64,000 nt of DNA from Callorhinus ursinus (GCF_003265705.1 NW_020312894.1:8135105-8199104); one strand, 5' to 3'; shown: positions 32,139-45,130, numbered from the stretch's first letter. Numbers and translations: made by a program. The notes: a model not told the origin generated them from the letters alone.

Positions 32139-33389
32139 GACTGAGCTCATCCTTGGCATGAATTCCGGGACACATTATAAAACAGAAAGGAAAGTGGGGG
32201 TCACAAAGAAGTCTGGTTTGTTTGTTACTACTTTTATTTACTTGTTGTTTACTTACAGGGCTGAGCAGAGGGCTGGTGCTCAATCCGTGCACTTGAAAAT
32301 GAACTGTCAGCAAGCCAGAGTGATGCCATTTCCCTTGGCCATGGGGTGACTGTGGGTGTCCCAGGAAAATGCCCTGCACGTAGGCTATTTTGAAATTTGG
32401 CAGGGCATTGGAGAGTCCTTCCCGAAATCTTCATGAACCACACGGGGAAATAGGAACTGAATGTTGCCCAGTTAAGGTAGGATTGAATTTGGTTGTTCAA
32501 CCAGCTGTGAATCTGGTGAAGCTGTGCAATTGCCAATATTTGACTGTTTTGACCTACAAACACGGCCATGTTGCATGGTTCACCTGCTGTTTATTGCACT
32601 AGGGAACTGCGTAAATCCCTTCCAACACAAGGGCTCTGTATTGCTAGGAGACTCTGCTTGCCAAGAGAAACTGGAACTTCAGCCACTGCACGGAGGTGAA
32701 GACACTGATTCTGGGGTCAGAAGGCTCTTGGCTCAAATTCTGGCCTCACCGCTCCCAGGGGTCATGGAGGAGCATGCATGGCATCCCCAGCATGGTGCCT
32801 GCCCATGCAGGGTTCCGGTCCGCCCCCCTCGGCCCCGCTGAGGATCTTTGCTCTGTCACCTGACCTCTGCTATCCCTGGTGTGAGAGGCGGAGCTGGAAT
32901 GAGGCCAGGAAGAATACTAGTACCTCCTAGGGAGATGCTATGAGCATTAAGACCGGCATTGCCAAAACGTAGACAGCAACTGGGGCTGAAGACATAAGCA
33001 GGGTGCTCAAGTATCTAGTCTGTTAGTTATTGTCTCAAAATGCTGCAAAACCAACCCCCAGCCCCCAAGTCGGTGGCCTCCAGCAGCAAGTCTTCATTCT
33101 CAAGATCAAGGGTCTATAGGATGAATCCTGGGCCTGGATGGGTGGCTGTTTCAGGCAGTGGGTTAGATTTTGCTCTGGGGTCTAGGATGAAGAGATGGAG
33201 CCTGGCTAGGGCATGTTTTCCTCAAGGGGTGAGTAGAAACATGCCATGTCCCTTAAGGCCTGTCACTTCTACCCAAATCCCATTGGCCAAAGCAAGCCGT
33301 ATGGCCAAGCCCAGCATGAACAGGGCAGGAAAGTGTAGAAACCCTATGGAGGCCGGGCCGGGGGAATGAATGATCGCCAACAGTTTCTA
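32139..33389. other. non-coding sequence with MIR-like traces
   Basis: MIR-like words occur at about 32690-32760 ('gacactgattctggggtcag') and 32905-32960 ('aatactagtacctcctaggg'). Both are too decayed for firm calls. No gene is recognised. Confidence 0.4.
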
Positions 33390-33590
33390 GTCCTAAAAAC
33401 AGCCCCTCCTATTGTGCTCCTGCTATGGCTGCATACATTCTTGCCAATCCTCAAATCCGCCCTGCCAGGTGGTGTTATCATTCCATTTTCTGTTTGAGGA
33501 AACCAAGTCTTCCGGAGGTCAGACGTGTCCTGGCCAATAAGGCATTTCAAGGCAGAACCAGGATTCCAAGGCAGATCTGGGTGCCCTAAG
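33390..33590 (-). repeat. MIR
   Basis: Reversed MIR: 'cctgccaggtggtgttatca', 'ttccattttctgtttgagga', 'aaccaagtcttccggaggtc' and 'cagaaccaggattccaaggc'. Confidence 0.75.
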
Positions 33591-36332
33591 GTCTGTATGC
33601 TTTACCTTGTGCTGAACTCGAAGGCCTGGGACCCAAAGTGCAGGGGATTCTGGCTCCCAACAGGCTGCACAGAGGCGTTTGGGGGCAGAGTGGGCTCCGT
33701 GTGGTCCCACATATAAAACAGAGTCCCATGCCTATCTGGCTGCTTTGAGGAGCCAGCCGTACTGAATTTCCTTTCATGAGATTGGATGAAACTTATCCTT
33801 AGCCACCTTTACGGGGTGTGCTACAGACTAGCAGGGAGGTAAATCTGGGCTCCTTACGGTGAAATGTTATGCCAAAGACATCACATTGGTCCCCTAAGAG
33901 GTAGGAGATGATGAAGTCATCATTGCTCATCAAGCTCATCCACCTTGAGCACAGCTCTGCCTCTGGCCATCCTTGCCGTGGATGATGCTCAGTAAGGTGA
34001 CAGACTCTTAATTCCATGCCTGTTACTCTGGATGCCTTTGCAAGGGCTGCTTGTGTTCTCAGTCATTGATCCTGCTGAGACAGATGGCCCCATGCTCCTG
34101 CCAAGCATTCCCATAGACCCCGAGTCTGAGCTTTGGGCGGCCTGACATGCAGGTCACCCCTGGAAATGACCTTGGGAAACCATATGTTGGGGCCTTGGAG
34201 CAGGGACATTTGTATTCATGAGAAAATTGACGATCTAATACCTCTGGGCTATAAAAGGGCCTTGGTGCAAGGCTAATAAAACTCTGAAATCAATATTCTA
34301 GGAGGTCCTAAGTGTTGCGGAATGAGGCACTACTTGCTTCAGGTTTGCCTCTGAAATTAGATAAATTAACGTAATGAATTCTCACAACTCATTTGCATAC
34401 AATGCCAATTTGATTTTTGAGGGAAGCATTGGAAAAGACGGTGTTGTGGATGCGTGCGTCGGGTTTGACCTATTTTCTGAGCTGTTTTTGTCCGCAAAGT
34501 GTGCACTTTCTCTTCAAATGAAGCTGTGGTGCCGTGCTTTAGAATGAACGAGAGGCCCTCAGCCGGCACGGAAATGAACCAATGTCCCAGGAAAGAATAC
34601 GGGGGGGGCTTGTGAACTTCGGGGACACTCTGTGCTTCTGGGGTCCTCTGGCTCAGCCAGTGACCCTGGGAAGGTGTCTCGACCTCCTAGAAATTCCATC
34701 TGTGGGCGCGAGGCTGGAATTCCGGGGCCCCGGCCCCCAGCCTGCGTGGGTGCTGGGAGGAGGCCCTACGGGGCAGCGAGTCCTCTGTCTGTGCTCAGTC
34801 TCTTCTCTCTTCCGTGCAGCTCCCACCAGCTCCAGAGTCTGGGGGATACAGGCCGGGAGAAGTGACCCCACACCCAGCCATCTACACACTGTTAAATCGG
34901 AGCCTGAGCCCAGCCACACAATGTGGCGAGTTGAGCACTTCGCTGTTCCGACAGCATGCCACGCCCACGGGAAGTGAGGTGCCCACTGTCGTGTGGAAAG
35001 AGCCAGAGCTGGGACTGACCCCAGGGCACACCCCACCCCTGTCTTCAGCACCATTTGCTTTCATGGATGAGCCCCGGGAGCGCCGGCTCCTTGCTGGTCC
35101 CCTAGGAGAGGTGGGTCCATTCCCCCCATACCGGACGGTGTCCAGGCCCCAGCCCCGGGAAGTGAGGCTTTCCCATGAAAAGTACTCATTTCTCCCGATG
35201 TGTGGAGAGGGGGCTCTAGAAGCCCAGAGTGTGAGTGTGAAAAACTGGCAAAGGAGGAGGTGAGAGCTATGTGATCAGGAAGTCAAGGTTTCTCAACCGT
35301 GAGAAAGAAGCAGGTGAGATTGTAAACCCCCTGCCAGGAGTGTTGATACCAGCAGCTGACTTGTGTGGCCCTGCTGACAGCAGTCACACAGACCCCTCAT
35401 TGCTTCAGGGACCTGGCCTCACATCCCACCTCCAAGCCTTTGTTCACAGAGGAGCACAGGAAGGCCTGGGGGTGCCCTCGCCGACTCCGCTGACCCAGGA
35501 GCCTGGCTCCCCACAACCTCTTGGGGCCGAGGGCGGCACTGTCGACAGTGCTGTCTCCATCACGTCTGCCCCTTACCCACCCTTGTCTTGTGCTTACATC
35601 CTGGAACATTCTGGGCTGAAGCTTTAGCCAAACCCAAGTATAAGGCCATGCATGATGTAAGGGTGTTCTTGTTTGTCACGGAACAATGGCAATGGGCAGA
35701 AATGCGTCATCAGTTTTGCCAACGGCAAAACCCCCCAAGTCAAGTGGCAAATGTCCCCAATGAAGGAAAGGCAGGAGGAAAGTTCTGCCCAAAGTCCAGA
35801 CGTCTTCAAAGCAAGGAGGCTGGGCAAGGCAGTGTGGGATTTGGTGATGCCCAGCATGGGGGCCCTTGCTCAGTGCCTCCCCCTGCCCTCCAGCACCTCT
35901 CCCGCCCCGGGGAGGATGGGCCAGGGGGTTGGCAATGAGCCCTGGGTTGGAATCCTGGCTCAGCCTCAGCCCCCTTCCCCGGGCATCGGCTCCGTGGAAT
36001 GTGACTGGGTGACACACTATCCTTCTCTGTTCTCCGGGGATTATGATCGAAGCTCAGGATGAGCCCTGACGGCTAACCACAGTCTCAACAAGGGGCTCCC
36101 CTGTACCTGACGTGGGTGTGGGGTCCAGGGCTGCGGGTGTCAAATGTCTGACTGAGGGTTCAGGCTGCTGGCTCAGATGTGGAGAGTGGATGGGGCAAAG
36201 CCACTCCCCAAGGAGGGGGGATTCTGCAGGGAAGTGGTGAGCCCACCTGCCCTGAACCGGCAGCATATGCTCAGTACCCGTCACAGAAGAAAGCCAGGCC
36301 TGCGTGCCTGTGTGCGAAACCTCCCAGTTTTT
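33591..36332. other. unique-looking non-coding sequence
   Basis: No gene is identified in 2.7 kb. A TATA-like word lies at 34250-34257 and an octamer-like ATTTGCAT at about 34391. A splice-acceptor-like pyrimidine tract with CAG lies at 34799-34819, but the frame after it matches nothing. Decayed MIR traces lie at about 34880-35030. Confidence 0.4.
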
Positions 36333-38027
36333 AAAAAATTTTAATTCCAGTATATTAACATCTGGTGTTATATTAGTTTCAGGTGTACATTATAGTGATT
36401 CAACACTTCATACATCACCTGGTGCTCATCAAGATAAGTGCACTCCTTAATCCCCATCCCCTATTTCACCCCCCTTTTTTTTCTCCCTTCTCCTCTCCTG
36501 TGACCACCAGGTTGTTCTCTATGGTTAATAGTTTTTTTTTTTGGTTTCTCTCTCTCTCTTTTTTCCCTTTGTTCATTTGTTTTGTTTATTAAATTCCACA
36601 AGTGAAATCATCTGGTATTTGTCTTTCTCTGACTTATTTCACTTAGCATGATACTCTCTAGCTCCATCCACGTTGTTGCAAATGGCAAGATTTCATTCTT
36701 TTTTATGGCTGAATAATATTCCATTGTGTATATATACCACATCTTCTTGATCCATTCATCAGTCAGCGGACACTTGGGCTGCTTCCATACCTTGGCTGCT
36801 GTAAATAATGCTGCTATAAACAGAGGTGTTCATATCTCTTTCCAAATTAGTGTTTCAGGTCTCACATTTAGGTCCTTAAATCCATTTTGAGTTTACTTTT
36901 GTATATGATGTAAGGAAATGGTCCAGTTTCATTCTTTGGCATGTGGCTGTCCACTTTCCCCAGCACCATTTATGGAAGAGACTGTCCTTTCCCCATTGTA
37001 TATTCTTGCCTTCTTTTTTGAAGATGAGTTGACCATATAACTGTGGATTTATTTCTGGGATTTCTCTTCCATTTCATTGATCTATGGATATATTTTTGTG
37101 CCAGTACCCTACTGTTTTGATGACTACAGATTTGTAATATACCTTGAAGTCTGGAATTGTGACCCCTCCAGCTTTGTTTTTCTTTTTCAAGATTGCTTTG
37201 GCTATTCGGGGTCTTTTGGGATTCCACACAAATTTCAGGATTGTTTGTTGTAGCTCTGTGAAAAATGCTGTGGGTATTTTGATAGGGATTGCATTAAATC
37301 TGTAGATTGCTTCGGGTGGTACAGACATTTTAACAATATTTTTTCTTCCAGTCCATGAGCATGGTATGTCTTTCCATTTCTTTGTGTCCTCTTCAATTTC
37401 TTTCATCAACGTTTTATAGTTTTCAGGGTACACGTCTTTCACCCCTTTAGTTAAGTTTATTCTCAGATATTTTATTACTTTTGGTGCAATTATAAATGGG
37501 ATTGTTTTCTTAATTACTCTTCCTGCTGTTTCATTATTAGTGTGGAGAAATGCTATGGATTTCTGTACGTTGATTTTGTATCCTGCGACTTTACTGAATT
37601 CATTGATCAGTTCTAGTAGTTTTTTGGTGGAGCCTTTAGGGTTTTCTGTATTCTGTATATAGTATCATGTCATCTGCAAACAGTGTAAGTTTGACTTCTT
37701 CCTTACCAATTTGGGTGCTTTTTATTTCTTTTTCTTGTCTGATTGCTAGGACTTCCAGTACTGTGTTGAATTAAAGTGCTGAGAGCAGACACCCTTGTCT
37801 TGCTCCTGACCTTAGGGGAAAAGCTCTCCGCTCTTCCCCATTGAGTGTGATGTTAGCTGTGGGTTTTACTATGTTGAGGTATGTTCCCTTTAAGCCTACT
37901 TTGTTGAGGGTTTTTATCATGAATGGATGATGTACTTTGTCAAATGCTTCTTCCACATCTATTGAACGATCAGATGGCTTTTATCCTTTCTCTTGTAGAT
38001 GTGACGTATCACATTGATTGATTTGTG
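36333..38027 (-). mobile_element. LINE-1, 5'-truncated and internally deleted
   Basis: Minus-strand L1 of an older type than that at 60491. The 3'UTR lies at 36333-36600. The end of ORF2 reaches 36855. A deletion joins 'ccaaattagtg' to 'tttcaggtctcacatttagg', skipping a stretch of ORF2 that the L1 at 8797 retains. The RT region then runs to 37997. Degenerate flanks 'gaaacctcccagttttt' and 'gaaatctccccattttt' look like aged target duplications. The catalytic F-A-D-D word survives (37669-37680), but stops and frameshifts make it dead. Confidence 0.9.
37074..37956 (-). pseudogene. L1 ORF2 reverse-transcriptase remnant
   Basis: Two readable blocks. At 37074-37442 a 122-residue frame has [20 protein letters not shown] and [13 protein letters not shown]. 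At 37771-37956 a 61-residue frame begins with the RT palm word [16 protein letters not shown] and ends [14 protein letters not shown]. Between them, frameshifts separate the FADD-containing part. It is a decayed copy of ORF2. Confidence 0.88.
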
Positions 38028-39384
38028 AGAAATCTCCCCATTTTTAAGCGATAGAACCACTTCAGATTTCTGTAAGGTGGCATGAAGAGCTAAGCAAGGT
38101 GCGGTGGTGGACCAGATGGGCGCATGGCAGACAGAGAGACAGGAGGTCACCGCCCTCCCATCCTTCCCCCCGGCTGGCTGGCTGGTGCGTATCCCGTAGG
38201 GAGGTGGGGGTGGCCCCCTCGCCCCTCCCCCCAGCTGCTCCTCCCCAGGACACATCACATCTTCCCTCCCGCCTCTGCCATGTCTGCCTTCTTGTCCCTT
38301 CCCTGAACGTCACTCTGCTGTCCCTTTGGCCCCTTCCAGGTCTAGCTTTGGATCTTGCTCGGTCTTCCTCTCCGGCCTTCCCTGCCATGTTGCTCGTGGG
38401 ATGACTGGTTAGGCAGCAATAATGAGCTGATGCACAGGTTTTTTGCTCTGCTCCCTGTCGCATTTGCAGGGGAAAGATAGAAAGGGTGGGGGAGGGGACA
38501 TCAGCAGGCACTTTCTGAGGCTAGCCGGGGTGCGGCCAGCCTGAAGAGCGATGCACCCAGTACTTCCAGGAGGCGGCGGGGAACAGAAGGGCGGCTGGGG
38601 GAACAGGAGGTGTTGTTCCTCCCCAGCACATTCTCCAAAGGACACACCTTGGAGTCTGCGGTTTGTGATGAAGACTGTTGGCGAGCTGCTGGGGCTAGCA
38701 GAGTGCAGGACAGGCCAGGAGAGAGAGGCAGTGGTAGGTGCACCTCTCTCACACGCTTCTTTTCCACCAGCCCCTGGCCTGCTCCTCTGGGTTAGAGTCA
38801 GGCTGAGCCTTGGCCCGCGAGGACCTGGAACATCAGCCGCAAGGCCGCGGTCGGTCCCAATGGTGCCTCTGCGCAAATGTGAGCCCAGAGCTCCTCGCTC
38901 AAGGAAGATGTTTTGAAGCTAGTCCAACGCGGCACAATCGGGGGAGCTGGGGCACAGGGGCACTCTGGAACCCGGGCAGGCAGCGGCTTTGGGTGCACAT
39001 AAGTGTGCGCGTGCGCTTGCCTTCCTCCCCATTTACACAGCTTCTGGGCCTGGAGCATTTGTATCTGGGTTAGTCTGAAGAAGTACAAATCAGGCCTCAG
39101 GCAGCAACAGCGGGCGGGAGAGGCAACTTGGGGATGTCCACAGTGAGTGAGTGTGAGGGTGCCTGCCCCTCCGCCCGTGCATACTGCAGTGTGCGTTGAC
39201 GTAGATGGGATCTCCCCCTCCCCCTTCTCCTCAACTTCCCAGACTAGCCAGGGTGTCTAGAACTCCATGCCCTCCCGTGCATTCTGGGCCCCATGTCTAC
39301 AATGTGAGTGAAGCCCCCACAGAGAAGGCACCCATGTGCAGGGTGCAACCTGAACACCCATACAAGGCCGTCCTGGGTTATAAG
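38028..39384. other. non-coding sequence, moderately GC-rich
   Basis: No gene or repeat family is recognised. Overlapping frames of up to 155 codons occur on both strands and lack recognisable domains. Confidence 0.4.
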
Positions 39385-39495
39385 TATAGGTTTGGATAAT
39401 AGACTCCTGGGCTTGAATCTGGGCTCTGCTAATTGTTAGCTTGAAACAGTGCTTTGCATAAATTCACCACTCAGCGTGTTTAGCTATTATTATCA
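39385..39495 (+). repeat. MIR fragment
   Basis: 'gactcctgggcttgaatctg', 'ggctctgctaattgttagct', then the tail 'agctattattatcac'. Confidence 0.65.
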
Positions 39496-40576
39496 CGGAG
39501 CTGCGAAAATGGGCAAATCCTGGCTACCTGGGGCCCTGAGTACTGTCGGGGTTACAGCTCTGAGCTGACAAGACAGGCCCGAGGGCCCCTGAATGTGGAG
39601 TTCAGGGCTGAAAGTGAGGGCGACCCTGAATCTTTTCAAAAGGTGTCCTGGGTCATTCTGGCAAACACACCCTGAGCCCACTGCCCCCAGACGAGCTAAA
39701 CTGCCCAAAGTTCTCCAAACCTCTAGCTCTTCCAAAACGTCTGCCCTTGCTCCTGCTGTCGCCTGCCTGGGCCATTCAGACCAGGTGAGCTGACCTTGTC
39801 CCTCCAGGTTCCCTGTGAATACCCTGATCACTGCATAGAAGGAATCTCTTAGTCCTTTGTTCTCTGAGCCGCCTGGCCCTGTGCTTGGTCTCCTAGGACT
39901 GGACTGTGGGCAGCCTGAGGGCCACTGGGGCTGGGCAGACTCATCCTTGAGCCTCAGCATGGCACCCAGCGTCCAGGCCGCCGGCAAATATGGGTGAAGG
40001 GCCACGGAGCGTCACCGTGTGGGTCCGTGTGTCCCCTGGGCTGTGAGCTCCCGAGGGGCAGACATTGGCTTCTCTGTAGCTTGGAATCTCCCAGTCTCTG
40101 ACAGGAGGCAGGGGCTGAGAGGTGCTAGGGAAAACGGGCTCAGAAAGCCCACGTGGGAATTCGAGAAGCAGCTGAAAGAGGGGTTGCCTCTTCAGCAAGA
40201 GAACGGAGGGGAGGAATTGTCCAGTTTCTGGGCTGCCCAACAGGATGTGTGTTAACTTCTCCAGAAACCACAACACCAGGGGCTTTGGGGCTGAAATTCC
40301 TGCAGGACACCAGAGATTGTTCTATAAAAATACCCTTTTAAAAATAGCAGCTGGTTTTGTTTTGTTTCCTAAAGGCAGTGCAGTGCGGCTTCCTGATTTG
40401 GGAAGACAAGCGTCTGAGAAGCATGGGGAAGACCAGGGTCTGACCAGGAGTTCAGGGTCCCCTCCGTACTCTCCCGGGAGTCCTGGGGGCCACGTGTGGG
40501 CTCCTCACGCCGTAGCCCGACCAGTAGGCAGTGGCCAGGGACACGTGGAGGCTTTTAGTGTTTTATCCTTTACTGA
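39496..40576. other. non-coding sequence, nothing assigned
   Basis: No gene or named repeat is recognised. Confidence 0.35.
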
Positions 40577-40712
40577 CACTTCCTCCCCCCTTCCTCTGCT
40601 CCCTCCCCTCCCCATCTCCTTCCCTACCTCTCCATTCTCCCTCCCCTCCCCCTCCCCCTCCCCCTCCCCTTTCCCTTCCCTCTCTTCTCCCTCCCCTCTC
40701 TTCTTCTTCCCG
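40577..40712. repeat. polypyrimidine (CCCTCC/CTTC)n tract
   Basis: About 135 bp of C/T with few interruptions; the purest part is CCCTCCC units around 40640-40670. Frames across it encode Pro/Ser or Glu/Gly/Arg repeats and are not genes. Confidence 0.9.
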
Positions 40713-40764
40713 GCTCCACGCATAACCATGAGGTTCCAAGAGCGCCAGAGACTGGCGCACTGAG

Positions 40765-40905
40765 GCCTGAGTCCAGTTCTATCACTTCCCAGCTCTGAGA
40801 TCTTGATCAAACAACTGTACCTCTCTGGCCTCCTTTCCTCCATCTATAAAATGGGAATAACAAGAGTCCTAACCTGATAGCGCACATGTCAGGATGACAG
40901 AAGCC
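40765..40905 (+). repeat. MIR
   Basis: 'gagtccagttctatcacttc', 'ccagctctgagatcttgatc', 'ctctctggcctcctttcctc' and 'catctataaaatgggaataa' in MIR order. Confidence 0.8.
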
Positions 40906-43900
40906 TAGGCCTGGAAGTCACTGATTTCCCCTCACAGCCACCCTGTGGGACTCCTCAGAGGGTGAAGGTGGAGAAGAATCGGGAGCCCCTGATCTGAGGG
41001 TGCAGCAGGGGCCCCTCTGTGGTTCGGAGACCTGGGCGTCCTGGTGCCGTGGGTGGGAGTGAGGTGTCTCCCTTTCGCTTTTCCATTTCCCCAAAGTTCT
41101 GCCTTTTGCTGCACTGTATTTGTGGTCAGAAAGACAAACACAATAAGTGTCATTTAGAAGAAATAGCATCTGTGGTGTACTTCTGCTTTCTGACCTCAGC
41201 TGGAATGCAGGGGCCCAGGAAGGAGGACTTCTGTGGGGCTTCAGGCTTCCACGGTAGGTCGGAGCCGCCAGGCAGCCGGGGTGGGGGGCGGGGCTGGCAG
41301 GGGGCCACAGGCCTGCTGTCCCCAGGCCAGGTCTCTGCAGGGACCTGAGCTGACCACCCTGGGCTCGGTGGCCTGCCAACCAGCGGACATTCCAGCCCCA
41401 GCAGGGGCCTGTAGGGGATCTGTTATGGGGTGTGTCTGCTCCTGTGTCCCCCACTCGCTCCCTCCATAGTGTTTGTCCCGATGGATTCACACCCCCTGCC
41501 ACTCTGCCTTGGGGGACGCTGCGTCACCCCATGTTGCCTGTCCTTTGGGGCTGCTGACAAAACTCCAGCCCCTTGGTCAGGGCTTGGGATATTCTGACCC
41601 AATGTTCTGTTCCTGTGGACATTTTGACCCCAAGACATTTTGAATGCAAGCATTTTAATCAGAATTAGTCAACAGTGATGAGTTTTCCTCTAGAAAGTAC
41701 CAGAATTCCACAGGGAACTCCCATTAAGCCAATTTAATCCCTTTATCAATTTTCCCTACAGCAGAGTTAAACCATTTCCGATGTTTCCGTTTCCATTTTC
41801 CTGAAATTATTTTCATAGAGATCAATTCTTTTGCATTTAGATTTTCGCAGTGGAGGTTTGCTCCATAAATCAGTTTTTCTCCGTCTCATACTTTACTAAT
41901 TGCAGCTGCAACCATGGCGAGTGGTGTGGTGTCCGTCAAGAACGGGTTCTTGGGTTATATTATAGTTTGCGTTTCTCTGAGTTAATCCAGGAGGATACGG
42001 TGAGCAGTTTTATGAGACGGGGGCGCCAGTGGGGCAGGGAGCATGGGGGAGGGGCGGAGGGAGGAACAGAGGGAGACACAGAGAGGGAGACAGAGGGGCC
42101 TCTGCGCAGAAACAGGGCCACAGCTGGCCTGGTGGCCGGGGTGGGAGGGGCCAGAGGTCAGAGTGTCCCCTTGGCCACAGCGTCATCCCACGGCACAGTC
42201 CTGGTGGAAGACCATCGTCCTCCCTCTCTGCCAATCTGAAGGCTTTTCCAGGAGCATTCGTGCTGCTATTGATGGAGGAGGCATGCGGCCACTTGGCACA
42301 CGGGCTGGAAGGTGGGACTGAGGGGCTGCCTGGGGCCACGTTCTGCTGCACGAACAGAGACTAAGTAGGAGGGTCAAGGAGCACAGAAGAATAGCGGGCC
42401 AAGGGACAGCCAAGAAGGGAAGGCCAAGGGCCTTAATCACTTCAGATCCTGGATCCAGCTATGCCTGACAGTAGCTCCCCAAGCTGCTCTGTTATATCAG
42501 CCAAATACCTTCTCCAATTTTCTTTCTTTCTTCCTTTCTTTTTTTGCTTAAGGTAATTGATTTGAGGTTCTTTTACTTGCAACCAAACACATTCTCCCAA
42601 ACACCGTCCCGCTCTATGCTCACGAGTCTATGATGTCTGCCCCAGCTCGTGTGACTTGATGTTCCTGAAGGCCTTGCAGGAAGCCCCCTGTCCTCTCTTC
42701 ACTGTCCCCTCTCTCTGCTCAGCGTGGACACATCAGGAGTCCATTTACTATTTCTTTTTCAGATGCCTACTGAGTGCCCAGCATGTTCTAAACGGCATGC
42801 TCGCGACTGAGAATGGGGTGGGGAACATCGGGACAAATGTCTTACTCAATCTCACTTCTCTGCTGCCTTCTCCACAAAATAGGTAAATCACAAGAACCGC
42901 GCGCGGCTCTGTGGCTAGCAGCGCTATCCGGGTCATAGAAGACACTGGAAGTTACTCACTACTTGAACGTTGACAGAAAGAACACCCCTGGGCCTGGGGA
43001 AAGAGCCTCAGGATGGCTTCTGTGGTCTCACTGCTCCTAGACGGCAGGGACTGAGTGACCTGTGACCCACCCTCGTGAAGGGAACCTCTAGATGGAGAGG
43101 CCAAGAAGGGTCAGAGCTCCCCGAGGGACAGGCTGAGCGCCCAGCACGTGCCCACAGCAGTGAGAGGGGCTGCCGGGGGCCAGCCCTGGGAGATGGGCGC
43201 CCCTGGCTCCCCAGAGCCCTGGGTTGGTGCTTGGATATTGGTTCACATACTGTGGCTGCATTTTTAGATGCGTGGTGGAAGCCGAATCCTCAGAAATGAG
43301 CCGGAACCCTCCTTTCTCTTGGCGCCTCTAAACACATCAGTCTCGGTTGTTTACCAGAGTCCAGAAGGGCGCTTTCTATGGCATCTTGGACCCTGGTTCT
43401 GGCCAAGATGTTTATTGGAAACAAGGTGGGAGCCTCAGCAGGGCTCCCTGACGGTGCGGCCGTCCATGAAGCATTAAGCATCTGCGGGCTGCTCCCCTCC
43501 ATTCTGGGGGTGTCTGCTCAGGGATGGCGAGTTAACCTCTGCTTGCACGTTGAAATCGGTGGGGGAGTGGGAGGGAAGCTGTGACAGGTATTTTTTGCAG
43601 CAGCATACTCAATACTCAAACATGATTTTGTATTTTAAAAGCTAAAAAGCAAAACCAAACAGCTACTATTGTTTTGATAAAACAAAGAAAGTAAAGCTGG
43701 AAAAATTTGCCCTGGCTGCAGAGAGACCTGGATGAGAGGGTATCCTCACAGTTGCGGGGGGCGGGGTCGGGTGGCAGAGGCACAGCCGGGATGGGGATGC
43801 ACCACCAGGGAAAGCTGTCTCCCTGCCCTGCTCCAGTCCGCCTCGCCTGGATTAGCCCGGACCTGATGCAGGATCAGCTGTCCCCACATCCTCAGGCAGC

Positions 43901-44265
43901 AGAGTTGAAACGTGTCGGAAATGTCCTTCCTTACCACAAAGAACATGTATCGTGTTACAGAGGATGGGGATGAAAAGGGTTGTGTAACCCGCATGTATTT
44001 TCCCTCAAAGAATGCCAGGGAGGGGTGGGGCTTGAGCCTCTGCTGTAGAGCAGGGTGGAGGCCAGCGAGGGCTGGAGGAATCCACCATGGGTGTCCCGGG
44101 AAGGTCTGTCCTCCTTCCTCGAGTCCTGGCTGAGCCCTTGGACCTCAGGGGACCCTCTCAGGGAAGGCCAGGAGCCCTGGACTATGGCCCCCAGCTCAGT
44201 CCTTGGAGACCATGAAAGACAGGAGACAGATCAGAGGACCCGGTCTGAGCTGCAGGGGTGGTACT
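40906..44265. other. unique-looking non-coding sequence
   Basis: About 3.4 kb without a recognisable gene. Short T/C runs occur near 42520-42545. A GA-rich run lies at 42040-42100. The A/T-rich stretch 41640-41900 could be very old repeat. Long frames at 40918-41502 and 42010-42364 are overlapping and composition-driven. Confidence 0.4.
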
Positions 44266-44735
44266 CCTGGATCGTTCCCGGCTTGTTCCTGGGGTAGTGC
44301 ATTTAAGAAATGTGACCATCGGGGCGCCTGGGTGGCTCAGTCGTTAAGCGTCTGCCTTCGGCTCAGGTCATGATCCCAGGGTCCTGGGATCGAGCCCCGC
44401 ATCGGGCTCCCTGCTCCGCGGGAAGCCTGCTTCTCCCTCTCCCACTCCCCCTGCTTGTGTTCCCTCTCTCGCTGTGTCTCTCTCTGTCAAATAAATAAAT
44501 AAAATCTTTAAAAAAAAAAAAAAAAAAAGAAATGTGACCATCAAAAACCCTTGCAGAGTTTAGGCATAGGATTCCTGGCTCGGGCACCAGGCTACGGGGG
44601 GTGGGGGAGACTGAATGACCAGAAGCATGAAGTCCGAGTGAATCCTAGCACTGCCACTTATCTTTACGGGGACTTCAGTGGGTCACCTCAGCTCTCTCTC
44701 TGAGCCTTGGTTTTCTCATCTGTAGAATGGGAATC
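44266..44735. repeat. 244-bp segmental duplication, copy A (SINE-filled)
   Basis: From 'cctggatcgttcccggct' to 'gtagaatgggaatc', this copy aligns with 46072-46315. Outside the inserted CanSINE and its extra target copy there are six substitutions and one 4-bp CTCT difference, so roughly 97.5% identity. The right third (from about 44630) is MIR-like. Homology stops sharply at both edges. Confidence 0.95.
44321..44526 (+). mobile_element. CanSINE inserted in duplication copy A
   Basis: Full-length plus-strand CanSINE. The head is 'ggggcgcctgggtggctcag' and the B-box-like word 'gggatcgagccccgc'. It ends (AAATAA)n, AATCTTT and about 18 A. It is flanked by a perfect 16-bp target duplication AAGAAATGTGACCATC (44305-44320, 44527-44542). 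The paralogous copy B carries that 16-mer once, so it shows the pre-insertion site. Confidence 0.98.
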
Positions 44736-44894
44736 ATTAGCTGCATGACCTTGGGCAACTCACTTAACCTTGGTTTCCATCTCTAGAAGCTGGGGCGGCG
44801 GCTCCTCCCCTATTCCTCTGGTTAGCACCCGGACAACCCCTGTTCTCCTTCCCCTGAAAGATTGTAGGCAGTGACTGTATCTCAAGGATCCTCC

Positions 44895-45130
44895 ACTTTA
44901 ATAACAAACATCTGTGGAGAGCTCCTGTGTGCCGGACATCATTCTAATGCTTTTACCTGGGCTTAGTCAACAAATTCTCCCCACAACCTCGTGGGGCAGG
45001 TGCTATTCCTATTCTTTTTTTTATAGATGGGGTGACCCAGGCAGAGAGCTGAGAGAGAAGGCCCCAGTGTTTGAATGTGGGCGGCCTGGCCCCGAGCCGG
45101 GGCTGCTGGGTGTCGTTCCACCCCGCCTCC
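44895..45130 (-). repeat. MIR
   Basis: Reversed MIR: 'tcctgtgtgccggacatcat', 'tctaatgcttttacctgggc', 'cacaacctcgtggggcaggt' and 'tttatagatggggtgaccca'. Confidence 0.8.

Noticed and set aside
34799..35263. Splice-acceptor-like tract followed by a 149-codon frame
   Set aside because: The pyrimidine tract plus CAG is suggestive, but the following peptide matches no family I know, part of it overlaps a decayed MIR, and no donor or neighbouring exon was found.
44321..44526. tRNA gene in the CanSINE heads
   Set aside because: The heads derive from tRNA-Lys but have no intact cloverleaf or anticodon loop. They are SINEs.
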